The notes under the pieces were generated by a model. The model made no database searches. It was not told the origin of the DNA and saw only the letters and a program-made list of their open reading frames with translations. A stretch of DNA of 11,618 nt from an uncultured Clostridium sp. (lineage in GTDB: Bacteria > Bacillota_A > Clostridia > Lachnospirales > Lachnospiraceae), in NCBI GenBank assembly GCA_947174825.1, contig CAMWKN010000013.1:1-11618 (forward strand). Direction: 5' to 3'. Shown one piece after another: positions 1-5,068 of the stretch. The translations under genes and the position numbers were made by a program. How positions within the stretch are numbered: the first letter of the stretch is position 1; each line of letters opens with the position of its first letter.

Positions 1-59
1 TGACGATATACTGTATATTTTTTGATGGTGGAGGAAGTATGAATTAAGGGGGTAAGCAC

Positions 60-170
60 ATGAAATGCTTTCAATCAGAATCGGAAGCATGTGATTATTT
101 ATATAAGGAAATTTATGAATGTGAAAAAAGGAGATTGGAATTTGAGAAGCTTAGGGATGATTTTTGGTAG
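60..170 (+). CDS. Small acidic ORF, 36 aa, function unknown
   Basis: The ORF starts at an ATG preceded by an AAGGGGG ribosome binding site at good spacing and encodes 36 residues (begins MKCFQSESEA, ends LRDDFW). It is rich in Glu, Lys and aromatic residues and probably forms one amphipathic helix; no signal peptide or membrane segment is visible. I do not recognise a family. It is followed at once by another small ORF and sits in a strongly AT-rich stretch, the type of setting seen among small genes trailing polymorphic-toxin loci. The clear ribosome binding site is the main reason to accept it; its length alone would not justify a call. It could also be a remnant of a longer gene. Confidence 0.4.
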   Translation: MKCFQSESEACDYLYKEIYECEKRRLEFEKLRDDFW

Positions 171-193
171 ATGATTTCAACTGGGGTGGATAT

Positions 194-403
194 ATGGAAA
201 TGAAAAAAACAGAAATCTTTGTAGGGAATGGAATAGAAATAGTAAAACGCGATAATAATTTTTATTTGATCTATGATGCTGGAGAAATATGTGATCGAAT
301 GGAAGAGATAAAAATAACAGAGGAGGAGGCAGAAATAGCTCAAAGAGGCTCTATGGATGCATATAACATTATTATTAAATACCAAAATAGAATGATGTCG
401 TAA
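194..403 (+). CDS. Small hypothetical protein, 69 aa, immunity-like
   Basis: The 69-residue protein (begins MEMKKTEIFVGNG, ends YQNRMMS) is predicted soluble: a beta-strand-rich N-terminal half (about residues 3-32) and a Glu-rich helix over about 38-66 containing KITEEEAEIAQRG. Compact alpha/beta acidic proteins of this kind are common as immunity or orphan accessory genes behind polymorphic toxins, but I cannot assign a named family. The start is uncertain. ATG 194 follows a G-rich GGGGTGG at short spacing, ATG 200 lies two codons later, and TTG 164 would overlap the stop of the preceding 36-aa ORF. The reading frame is uninterrupted and the acidic composition matches the next gene. Confidence 0.55.
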   Translation: MEMKKTEIFVGNGIEIVKRDNNFYLIYDAGEICDRMEEIKITEEEAEIAQRGSMDAYNIIIKYQNRMMS

Positions 404-419
404 AACGGAAGAATCCTTT

Positions 420-455
420 ATTGTTTTTATAAGATGAAAAAAACAATTACTTTTT
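420..455 (+). terminator. Weak AT-rich hairpin with T-tract
   Basis: A 9-bp stem (ATTGTTTTT at 420-428 with AAAAACAAT at 439-447, 10-nt loop) is followed closely by a TTTTT run. It lies just downstream of the 69-aa ORF and upstream of the next promoter, so it is well placed as a terminator. The stem holds only one G-C pair, so its strength is doubtful. Confidence 0.3.
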
Positions 456-490
456 AGATTTTGGACTTTGTGAATTTGAAATAGAACGTT

Positions 491-519
491 TTGTCAAACA
501 ATATGATATATGATATGAT
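491..519 (+). promoter_or_regulatory. Sigma-A promoter for the 131-aa gene
   Basis: TTGTCA at 491-496 is followed after exactly 17 bp by TATGAT at 514-519. TATGAT also occurs at 502-507 and 509-514, so the -10 region is a short overlapping repeat of the same hexamer. The predicted start of transcription near 526 gives a leader of about 45 nt before the ATG at 570. Confidence 0.7.
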
Positions 520-569
520 TGAAAAAAGGAGACAAAGGATAAAAATACATTGAATCAAAGGGGTTGGAG

Positions 570-965
570 ATGAAAGAAAATAAAGAAGATTTTTTAAATA
601 AACTATTATCTTTTTTTCCAAATAAAGAAGATGAATATAATGCGTTTTTGTTAGAGTATGTAGAGGATGACGAAGGTATGGAAACAGTCATAATAGAAGA
701 TATTTTTATGCCAGACCTAGTAGATCTATTAGAAAAAAATACGGATACAGAACGATTGAGAGAAATATTTGACTATTTTGAGACAGTGTCTAATAATGCA
801 GATGAAGAATTAGAAAATATATTTTCTATTACGACCTTAGAAATATTAGGTAATGATGAAAAAATATTAGAAACTGCAAGAACATATATGGGACCAAAAA
901 CTGTAATTTTGCAATATGAGGCAGACAGACATTTAGGAAGGATTGTAAGACCTCCATCTCTTTAA
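570..965 (+). CDS. Acidic DUF7674-like protein, possible immunity protein
   Basis: The 131-residue, strongly acidic, soluble protein appears all-helical. It begins MKENKEDFLNKLL, has a central segment with DLLEKNTDTERLREIFDYFE and a later segment with TTLEILGNDEKIL, and ends with a GPKT(x)nLQYEADRHLGR-type tail. That arrangement resembles the DUF7674-type proteins found beside polymorphic toxins as putative immunity proteins; this is a recollection of family style, not a search result. ATG 570 is preferred because AAAGGGG at 557-563 gives ideal spacing; TTG 564 in frame would sit on the ribosome binding site. It has its own promoter and very AT-rich codon use, unlike the Nudix gene downstream. 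No toxin gene is visible in the window. Confidence 0.7.
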   Translation: MKENKEDFLNKLLSFFPNKEDEYNAFLLEYVEDDEGMETVIIEDIFMPDLVDLLEKNTDTERLREIFDYFETVSNNADEELENIFSITTLEILGNDEKILETARTYMGPKTVILQYEADRHLGRIVRPPSL

Positions 966-1048
966 AAGCTTTGTATAGCAAAGGAAGAACAACGACAGGT
1001 ATATTATAGCGAAAGAAGTAATTCAAGAATTTAAGGAGGAGATTAACG

Positions 1049-1612
1049 ATGCAATGGAAGGGAATACAGAAAAAAGAGGAAGGTAAATTTATTACTCGTT
1101 ATGATGTCACATATGAAACTGTGGATCATCAGGAGAAAGTATACGAGATGATCAGCCGCAATCATAACATCCAGACCCAGGAGGAGCTGCGGGGGAACCG
1201 TCCGGATGCGGTGGTTATTATCGCCACAGATGAGCAGGATGAACATATTTTGATTAGTCGTGAATTCCGGCTGGCAGCGGGATGCTTTGTCTACAATTTT
1301 CCGGCGGGATTGATTGATCCGGGTGAGGAACCGGAGGAAAGTGCCAAACGGGAATTGCAGGAGGAAACCGGTTTGGATCTGTATGAAATTACAGATCATA
1401 TTGGATTAAGCTATAGTGCTGTGGGATTTAGCAATGAGATGAATGTGGTGGTTGTGGGAAAGGCGAGGGGAGAATTCCAGCCTAGTACCTCTACTGTGGA
1501 GGAGATAGAGGCAGGATGGTATACCCGTGCGGAAGTGAGAGAATTGTTAAAGACAGAGCGCTTTGCCGCCAGGACACAGGCATATTGCTATTTGTGGAGC
1601 TTACAAGGGTGA
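1049..1612 (+). CDS. Nudix hydrolase, ADP-ribose pyrophosphatase type
   Basis: This 187-aa enzyme carries a perfect Nudix box GX5EX7REUXEEXGU at residues 87-109 (G87, E93, then RELQEETGL at 101-109). The glutamates of the box bind the catalytic divalent metals. Before it are a strand segment with DAVVIIAT (53-60) and LISREFRLAAG followed by NFPAGLIDPGEE, the arrangement of the ADP-ribose pyrophosphatase subfamily (hydrolysing ADP-ribose to AMP and ribose-5-phosphate in the cytosol). Length is normal for that group. The start is fixed by AAGGAGGAG at 1033-1041. Base composition is clearly less AT-rich than the small genes to its left, suggesting that the core chromosome resumes here. Exact substrate is inferred; Nudix enzymes vary. 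Confidence 0.92.
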   Translation: MQWKGIQKKEEGKFITRYDVTYETVDHQEKVYEMISRNHNIQTQEELRGNRPDAVVIIATDEQDEHILISREFRLAAGCFVYNFPAGLIDPGEEPEESAKRELQEETGLDLYEITDHIGLSYSAVGFSNEMNVVVVGKARGEFQPSTSTVEEIEAGWYTRAEVRELLKTERFAARTQAYCYLWSLQG

Positions 1613-1639
1613 ATAGTTAACATTTTTGACGCTATTCAC
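1609..1639 (+). promoter_or_regulatory. Inverted repeat at the Nudix stop codon
   Basis: GTGAATAG at 1609-1616 is an exact inverted repeat of CTATTCAC at 1632-1639, with a 15-nt loop; the left arm overlaps the Nudix stop codon. No T-run follows directly, so it is at best a weak terminator or mRNA 3'-end hairpin. Confidence 0.3.
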
Positions 1640-1737
1640 AGTTAATGTTTTGATATAATAATGGGAGGCGATTCCAGTCAAAATGGACAATGGATGGTAA
1701 TTTACAACAACTTTTTTTATATTTCAGAAAAAAAGTG

Positions 1738-1766
1738 TTGACAATTCCCTCGGGCTGTCATATAAT
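1738..1766 (+). promoter_or_regulatory. Consensus sigma-A promoter of the tRNA operon
   Basis: TTGACA at 1738-1743 and TATAAT at 1761-1766 are separated by exactly 17 bp, a perfect match to the housekeeping consensus. Transcription would start near 1773, about 26 nt before tRNA-Pro. The GC-rich stretch just after the -35 box is notable in an AT-rich spacer. This fits a strongly expressed stable-RNA operon. Confidence 0.92.
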
Positions 1767-1798
1767 CATATTTGCGTCACGGAAAACCGTATTTAATT

Positions 1799-1873
1799 CG
1801 GGGTGTGGCACAGTTTGGCTAGTGTACCTGATTTGGGATCAGGGGGTCGCAGGTTCGAATCCTGTCACCCCGA
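1799..1873 (+). tRNA. tRNA-Pro (UGG)
   Basis: Acceptor arms CGGGGTG (1799-1805) and CACCCCG (1866-1872) pair fully, with discriminator A1873. The anticodon stem CCTGA/TCAGG frames loop TTTGGGA with anticodon TGG at 1834-1836. The T-arm contains GGTTCGAATCC. CCA is not encoded, so it must be added post-transcriptionally. It is the first gene of the array. Confidence 0.97.
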
Positions 1874-1937
1874 CTGGTGACGCATTATATACATTTTAAT
1901 ATAGGGAAGCATAAGGAGTGGAGCTTTCCAAAATTAT

Positions 1938-2008
1938 GCGGGTGTAGTTCAATGGTAGAACACCAGCCTTCCAAGCTGGATACGTGGGTTCGATTCCCAT
2001 CACCCGCT
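1938..2008 (+). tRNA. tRNA-Gly (UCC)
   Basis: Acceptor arms GCGGGTG (1938-1944) and CACCCGC (2001-2007) pair fully. The anticodon stem CCAGC/GCTGG holds loop CTTCCAA with anticodon TCC at 1970-1972. The T-loop is GTTCGATTC. No CCA is encoded. The 64-nt gap after tRNA-Pro shows no separate promoter. Confidence 0.97.
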
Positions 2009-2015
2009 CTTATTC

Positions 2016-2089
2016 GTGCCAATAGCTCAGCTGGATAGAGCACCGGCCTTCTAAGCCGGTTGTCGGGGGTTCGAATCCCTCTTGGCACG
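2016..2089 (+). tRNA. tRNA-Arg (UCU)
   Basis: Acceptor arms GTGCCAA (2016-2022) and TTGGCAC (2082-2088) pair fully, with discriminator G2089. The anticodon stem CCGGC/GCCGG holds loop CTTCTAA with anticodon TCT at 2050-2052, which reads AGA/AGG. It lies only 7 nt after tRNA-Gly, so it is clearly co-transcribed. Confidence 0.97.
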
Positions 2090-2094
2090 CTTAT

Positions 2095-2169
2095 GGTGGG
2101 TATAGCGCAGTTGGTTAGCGCGCCAGATTGTGGCTCTGGAGGCCCTGGGTTCGAATCCCAGTATCCACC
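2095..2169 (+). tRNA. tRNA-His (GUG)
   Basis: The anticodon stem CCAGA/TCTGG frames loop TTGTGGC with anticodon GTG at 2130-2132. Acceptor arms GTGGGTA (2096-2102) and TATCCAC (2162-2168) pair with one G-T wobble. G2095 opposite C2169 supplies the extra G-1:C73 pair that identifies histidine tRNAs. No CCA is encoded. Confidence 0.97.
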
Positions 2170-2174
2170 TTAAT

Positions 2175-2208
2175 AATCCTTGTTATACCAAGATAGCAGG
2201 GATTTTTT
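2175..2208 (+). terminator. Terminator-like hairpin inside the tRNA array
   Basis: AATCCTTGTTAT (2175-2186) pairs with ATAGCAGGGATT (2193-2204) around a 6-nt loop, giving 12 bp with two G-U pairs, and a run of six T (2203-2208) follows. This is a textbook intrinsic terminator shape. It lies between tRNA-His and tRNA-Gln, so tRNA-Gln would depend on read-through, since no good promoter is visible between them. Confidence 0.7.
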
Positions 2209-2217
2209 ACTCTATAA

Positions 2218-2289
2218 TGGGCTATCGCCAAGCGGTAAGGCACAGGACTTTGACTCCTGCACTCGTGGGTTCGAATCCCGCTAGCCCAG
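2218..2289 (+). tRNA. tRNA-Gln (UUG)
   Basis: Acceptor arms TGGGCTA (2218-2224) and TAGCCCA (2282-2288) pair fully, with discriminator G2289. The anticodon stem CAGGA/TCCTG frames loop CTTTGAC with anticodon TTG at 2250-2252. The T-arm is GGGTTCGAATCCC. No CCA is encoded. It is separated from tRNA-His by 48 nt containing a terminator-like hairpin. Confidence 0.97.
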
Positions 2290-2340
2290 TTTTTGCTCTA
2301 TAGGAATAGTCGTTTCACGATTATTCCTATAGAGCAAAAA
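2290..2340. repeat. Near-perfect 23-bp palindrome after tRNA-Gln
   Basis: The left arm 2290-2312 pairs with the right arm 2318-2340 around loop TTTCA over 23 bp with a single G-T pair. The T-run is at the outer 5' end and the A-run at the outer 3' end, the reverse of a normal intrinsic terminator, so termination depends on other sequence. It starts directly after the tRNA-Gln discriminator base. Confidence 0.85.
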
Positions 2341-2404
2341 ACGCTCCGCGAGGATGCGCACGCAAATGCAGATGTAAAATGTCGCTGATGCGACGCATTT
2401 GCGG
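2341..2404. repeat. GC-rich branched palindrome
   Basis: CGCAAATGC (2361-2369) pairs exactly with GCATTTGCG (2395-2403); flanking GCGC blocks (2356-2359 and 2404-2407) extend the stem past one bulged A. Inside it, GTCGC/GCGAC (2381-2385/2390-2394) forms a second hairpin with loop TGAT. No coding signal is visible. It is part of a palindrome cluster of the REP or small-intergenic-repeat kind. Confidence 0.65.
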
Positions 2405-2408
2405 CGCG

Positions 2409-2439
2409 AGAGTTTCGCAAGCGAAACTCTTTATTTGTT
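2409..2439 (+). terminator. Likely terminator of the tRNA operon
   Basis: AGAGTTTCGC (2409-2418) pairs exactly with GCGAAACTCT (2421-2430), leaving a CAAG tetraloop once the closing pair opens. The T-rich tract TTATTTGTT follows. This is the best plus-strand intrinsic terminator downstream of tRNA-Gln. The CGCGAG at 2405-2410 and CTCGCG at 2440-2445 can pair outside it, so it may equally be one unit of the repeat cluster. Confidence 0.55.
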
Positions 2440-2482
2440 CTCGCGAAGGCAAAGTGAGGACTTGCTAATGAGAAATCAGGTC

Positions 2483-2550
2483 ATACCCCGTAGCTTGCTA
2501 CGGGGTATTTGGCTTACCCTACAAGTATGTGAGCTTGTGGGGTATTTGAC
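2483..2550. repeat. Two tandem hairpins sharing a GGGGTATTTG end
   Basis: The first hairpin is ATACCCCGTAG/CTACGGGGTAT (2483-2493/2498-2508) with tetraloop CTTG. The second is TACCCTACAAG/CTTGTGGGGTA (2515-2525/2534-2544), 11 bp with one G-T pair and an 8-nt loop. Both right arms end in GGGGTATTTG, and either right arm could pair with either left arm, so alternative folds are possible. No gene is supported here. Confidence 0.7.
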
Positions 2551-2841
2551 TTTTATAGAAGAAACCCGTATTGCAAGATTTCTTGTTTAGATATCAAAAA
2601 TTGCAATATAATGCCAAAAAATTGGTATTTATATGGCAGAAGAGATGGAAGTATGTTATGATTAATAATAGGCAGAAATAGTTTTCTATTATAGTACGCA
2701 ATATATTCGATAGTGATATTTAGCATACATATGCTTACTGGTGGAAAGCACGACGAAATTATAATGAGATATTTTGCATTATATATGGAATAGTGACAAG
2801 TTGTATCAATAGCAGAGTTACGATGGAAAGAGAGGGTTGCT
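2551..2841. other. AT-rich gene-free leader upstream of the sensor gene
   Basis: No credible coding sequence is seen in this spacer. It contains a possible promoter (TTGTTT at 2583-2588, 18 bp, TATAAT at 2607-2612) and a 14-bp dyad AGCATA-CA-TATGCT at 2722-2735 that could be an operator or small hairpin. If the promoter is used, the leader to ATG 2842 is about 220 nt. I recognise no riboswitch in it. Confidence 0.4.
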
Positions 2842-4212
2842 ATGTATAAGGATAGGAAAGTAATTGGAATTTGTACTTCTGAGTTAGATCAAAAATACCA
2901 TATTAAGATTTTAGAGCGGGTAGTTAGAGAATTAATTAATATGGGATATTATGTAATGTTGTTTAGCAGTGATTCTGATTTGTATCACAAGACTAAAAGT
3001 GATGAGGCAGATGCCAGTGTATATGATTTGATGAACACAGATCGTTTAGATGCGGTGTTAATTTGTTCCGCTACCATTCGGAATCAGGAGGTGTTAGATG
3101 GCATTGTGAAACGGCTTCGTGAGAATCAAGTGCCAGTTCTGACTTATGGTATAGAACTGGATCATTGCCATAATGTAGTGTATGATACCGATGAAGAATT
3201 TGAAAAGCTGATTCGTCATGTAGTAGAGTACCATGGCATGCGGGAAGTTAATTTCATCAGCGGCATACAGGGCAATGATATTGCGGAACGACGTCTGGAA
3301 ATTTATCGAGAAGTGTTAGAGGATAATGATATCTTTTATGAAGAGGAGCGTGTTGGTTATGGAGATTTCTGGTTTGGACCAACCAGAGAGGTTATGGATC
3401 GTTTTATGGATCCTTCCAAGGTTCCGCCGGAAGCGATAATTTGTGCTAATGACTCCATGGCGATTGCCGTATGCGATTATCTGAGAGAGCATCATTTCAA
3501 TGTGCCAGAAGATATTATTGTTACCGGAATTGATGGAATCGATGATGGAATCTGGCATGTGCCGGGTATTACTACTTGTGTCAGGGATGAATTTCATGAC
3601 GCTAAAGTGGTTGCTGGTCTGCTTGCAGATTTATGTAATGGCAAAACGGTACCTAGTACGACTACTTTATCTTATCACATGCAGTTATCCCAGTCTTGTG
3701 GATGCCAAGAGAAATATATCTTTGATGCTAATGCAGTGGTTCAGGATCAGAGGTGGGAGCTGGAGCGTTATCAAACGGATGTACATAAATTTTCGGAAAT
3801 GTCGGATGAATTTTTGCAGGCGAAGAGTGATCGGGAATTTTGGGATGTGGCAGCAAAGTATCTGCCAGATAATAGTTTTCTCTGTATTAATTCTGATTTG
3901 AGTTTGGATGGAAAGGCAGTGCAAGAGAAACATATACATGGCTTTACTTCCAAATTAAATGCGATCGTACAGTTGGATGGAGAAATTCTGCGGGGGGATT
4001 GTTACTTGGAATATGTGGTTCCGGAGGCTGGCAAAAATATGGTACATGATTACCCGGTATTGTTATTGCCAGTGCATTTCTGTGAGAATATTGTAGGATA
4101 TTTTGGAATTTGGATTGAGCCTGGCAGACAGAAACGGATGAGGCATCTGATTCACTTTATATTAAATCTGGATCATTCAGCAGCAAAACGATTGGTCGAG
4201 TCAATTCAGTAG
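2842..4212 (+). CDS. LacI-type substrate-binding sensor protein without HTH
   Basis: The 456-aa protein begins directly in a periplasmic-binding-protein fold of the LacI/GalR type: KVIGICTSELDQKYH (6-20), the RLDAVLICSATI region (68-79), and ICANDSMAIAVCDYL (200-214) followed by VPEDIIVTGIDGID (221-234), which is the family hallmark. Residues 280-289 hold a QLSQSCGC-type end that, in Clostridia, typically links such a domain to a second sensory part. Residues about 300-456 form a predicted helix and a GAF-like alpha/beta region ending in a helix. No N-terminal helix-turn-helix, signal peptide, membrane segment or C-terminal GGDEF is present, so it should bind a small ligand in the cytosol but has no visible output. 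AGAGGG at 2831-2836 supports ATG 2842. It stands alone, ended by a strong terminator. Confidence 0.75.
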   Translation: MYKDRKVIGICTSELDQKYHIKILERVVRELINMGYYVMLFSSDSDLYHKTKSDEADASVYDLMNTDRLDAVLICSATIRNQEVLDGIVKRLRENQVPVLTYGIELDHCHNVVYDTDEEFEKLIRHVVEYHGMREVNFISGIQGNDIAERRLEIYREVLEDNDIFYEEERVGYGDFWFGPTREVMDRFMDPSKVPPEAIICANDSMAIAVCDYLREHHFNVPEDIIVTGIDGIDDGIWHVPGITTCVRDEFHDAKVVAGLLADLCNGKTVPSTTTLSYHMQLSQSCGCQEKYIFDANAVVQDQRWELERYQTDVHKFSEMSDEFLQAKSDREFWDVAAKYLPDNSFLCINSDLSLDGKAVQEKHIHGFTSKLNAIVQLDGEILRGDCYLEYVVPEAGKNMVHDYPVLLLPVHFCENIVGYFGIWIEPGRQKRMRHLIHFILNLDHSAAKRLVESIQ

Positions 4213-4224
4213 AGAACATACCTA

Positions 4225-4270
4225 TAAAACAGTGAGCGGCATGTTAACAAATATGCCGCTCACTGTTTTA
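4225..4270. terminator. Strong bidirectional terminator
   Basis: TAAAACAGTGAGCGGCAT (4225-4242) pairs exactly over 18 bp with ATGCCGCTCACTGTTTTA (4253-4270), loop 10 nt. AAAA/TTTT ends on both sides make it usable in both directions. It lies 12 nt past the sensor gene stop and 28 nt past the bioY stop, separating the convergent genes. Confidence 0.9.
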
Positions 4271-4298
4271 CGAAATAATATGTAGAGTTTATATCTTT

Positions 4299-4841
4299 TT
4301 ATGAATTTGCAGTATGGATTGCCAAACGTAATGCTGGGGCAATCTGTGCTGCAATTACTGCTTTTACCAGATCTAATGGGATGAAAGGCAGAAAGCCGGC
4401 TATAAATGCCTCCCGTATGCCAAGATGTGCTAATAGCATCCATTGGAGCATGCCGAGAACATCTACCATAATGACGGAGAAGATGGTTGCGAATGTAGCT
4501 TGAATCCGATGATATTCCTGTCCGGATAGCAGAGGCACTATTACAGGGGTAATTAACAGTCCAAATATATAACCGCCAAAATATCCAAAAAGATAAGCAA
4601 AGCCTGCGTTGCCGCCGGCATAGACGGGAATTCCGACAGCACCGATGAGCAGCCATACCAGAGTGATACAAAAGCCCTGGCGGGCAGGGAAGATAAGGGC
4701 AACTAATAGAATGGCAAAATTGAGTAAAGACAAATGAGAGCCATTGGGTAAGGTAATGGTAAGATAAGCGGCAACGCATAATATGGCAGAAAACATTGCC
4801 ATGATTACAAGATTTTTGGTTGCAAACAATTTCTTATTCAT
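4299..4841 (-). CDS. bioY: BioY, biotin ECF transporter substrate-binding subunit
   Basis: The 180-aa membrane protein has about six hydrophobic helices and the BioY signature: LIGAVGIPVYAGGNAGFAYLF (66-86) continuing into GYFGGYIFG (87-94), and a C-terminal PFIPLDLVKAVIAAQIAPAL (152-171). It captures biotin and works with a shared ECF energising module (EcfA/EcfA'/EcfT), not encoded here. The start is ATG at 4841 because GGAG lies 7 nt upstream on the minus strand; an in-frame ATG at 4880 has no ribosome binding site. Its promoter is perfect consensus and overlaps a BirA-type operator, so expression should rise when biotin is scarce. It diverges from the plus-strand acyl-CoA operon. Confidence 0.95.
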   Translation of the reverse strand: MNKKLFATKNLVIMAMFSAILCVAAYLTITLPNGSHLSLLNFAILLVALIFPARQGFCITLVWLLIGAVGIPVYAGGNAGFAYLFGYFGGYIFGLLITPVIVPLLSGQEYHRIQATFATIFSVIMVDVLGMLQWMLLAHLGIREAFIAGFLPFIPLDLVKAVIAAQIAPALRLAIHTANS

Positions 4842-4921
4842 ACGAAGTCTCCATTCTGTTATCTTTTGTAAACATTTCAATTTTTCACTTTGCAGATTGA
4901 AATCAAGATTATAGTATTGCT

Positions 4922-4950
4922 ATTATATAAAAGGGAAAATTGATTGTCAA
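4922..4950 (-). promoter_or_regulatory. Consensus promoter of bioY
   Basis: On the minus strand, TTGACA (4950-4945) and TATAAT (4927-4922) are separated by exactly 17 bp, a perfect sigma-A consensus. The -35 box is inside the left arm of the inverted repeat at 4943-4975. Transcription would begin near 4915, giving a leader of about 75 nt. Confidence 0.9.
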
Positions 4951-4975
4951 CTAGATTTTTGGAATGGTTGACAAT
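4943..4975. promoter_or_regulatory. BirA (biotin repressor) operator
   Basis: ATTGTCAAC (4943-4951) is an exact inverted repeat of GTTGACAAT (4967-4975), with a 15-bp spacer. Arm sequence and spacing fit the described BirA operator class (TTGTnAAC-like half-sites 14-16 bp apart). Location directly upstream of bioY supports it. Each arm contains the -35 hexamer of an outward promoter, so one bound BirA dimer would shut both transcription units. Confidence 0.88.
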
Positions 4976-4996
4976 AGAGCGGGATAAGGTTATATT
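4968..4996 (+). promoter_or_regulatory. Promoter of the acyl-CoA operon
   Basis: TTGACA (4968-4973), 17 bp, TATATT (4991-4996). The -35 box lies in the right arm of the BirA-type operator. Transcription would start near 5003, where ATTACTG (5003-5009) and CAGTAAT (5023-5029) can form a small leader hairpin before the first gene. Confidence 0.88.
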
Positions 4997-5068
4997 GCTG
5001 TTATTACTGGTGGTTGAATAAACAGTAATGGAATGTAAATACCACTATGGTGGAAGGGGAGTGGAATT

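Noticed and set aside
1..47. Tail of an upstream gene at the left edge
   Set aside because: Short open stretches exist in more than one frame (stops at 23-25, 40-42 and 45-47), and nothing chooses between them, so no partial gene is called.
1626..1659. TTGACG and TATAAT after the Nudix gene as a promoter
   Set aside because: The spacer is 22 bp, too long for sigma-A, and the perfect promoter at 1738-1766 explains tRNA transcription.
1690..1899. 69-codon plus-strand ORF covering the promoter and tRNA-Pro
   Set aside because: It overlaps a perfect promoter and a complete tRNA gene and has no ribosome binding site of its own.
1885..2088. Minus-strand ORF across tRNA-Gly and tRNA-Arg
   Set aside because: It is antisense to two clear tRNA genes and is the well-known type of false protein translated from tRNA complements.
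2213..2218. TATAAT immediately before tRNA-Gln as a promoter
   Set aside because: Its last base is the first base of the tRNA, so transcription would begin inside the gene; no -35 box fits either.
2399..2590. 63-codon plus-strand ORF through the hairpin cluster
   Set aside because: It reads straight through three strong hairpins, has no ribosome binding site and its peptide shows no domain; it is a by-product of the palindromic repeats.
4222..4779. Long minus-strand ORF overlapping bioY in another frame
   Set aside because: It overlaps a bioY gene with clear family motifs and a ribosome binding site, runs across the terminator, and has no recognisable domain.
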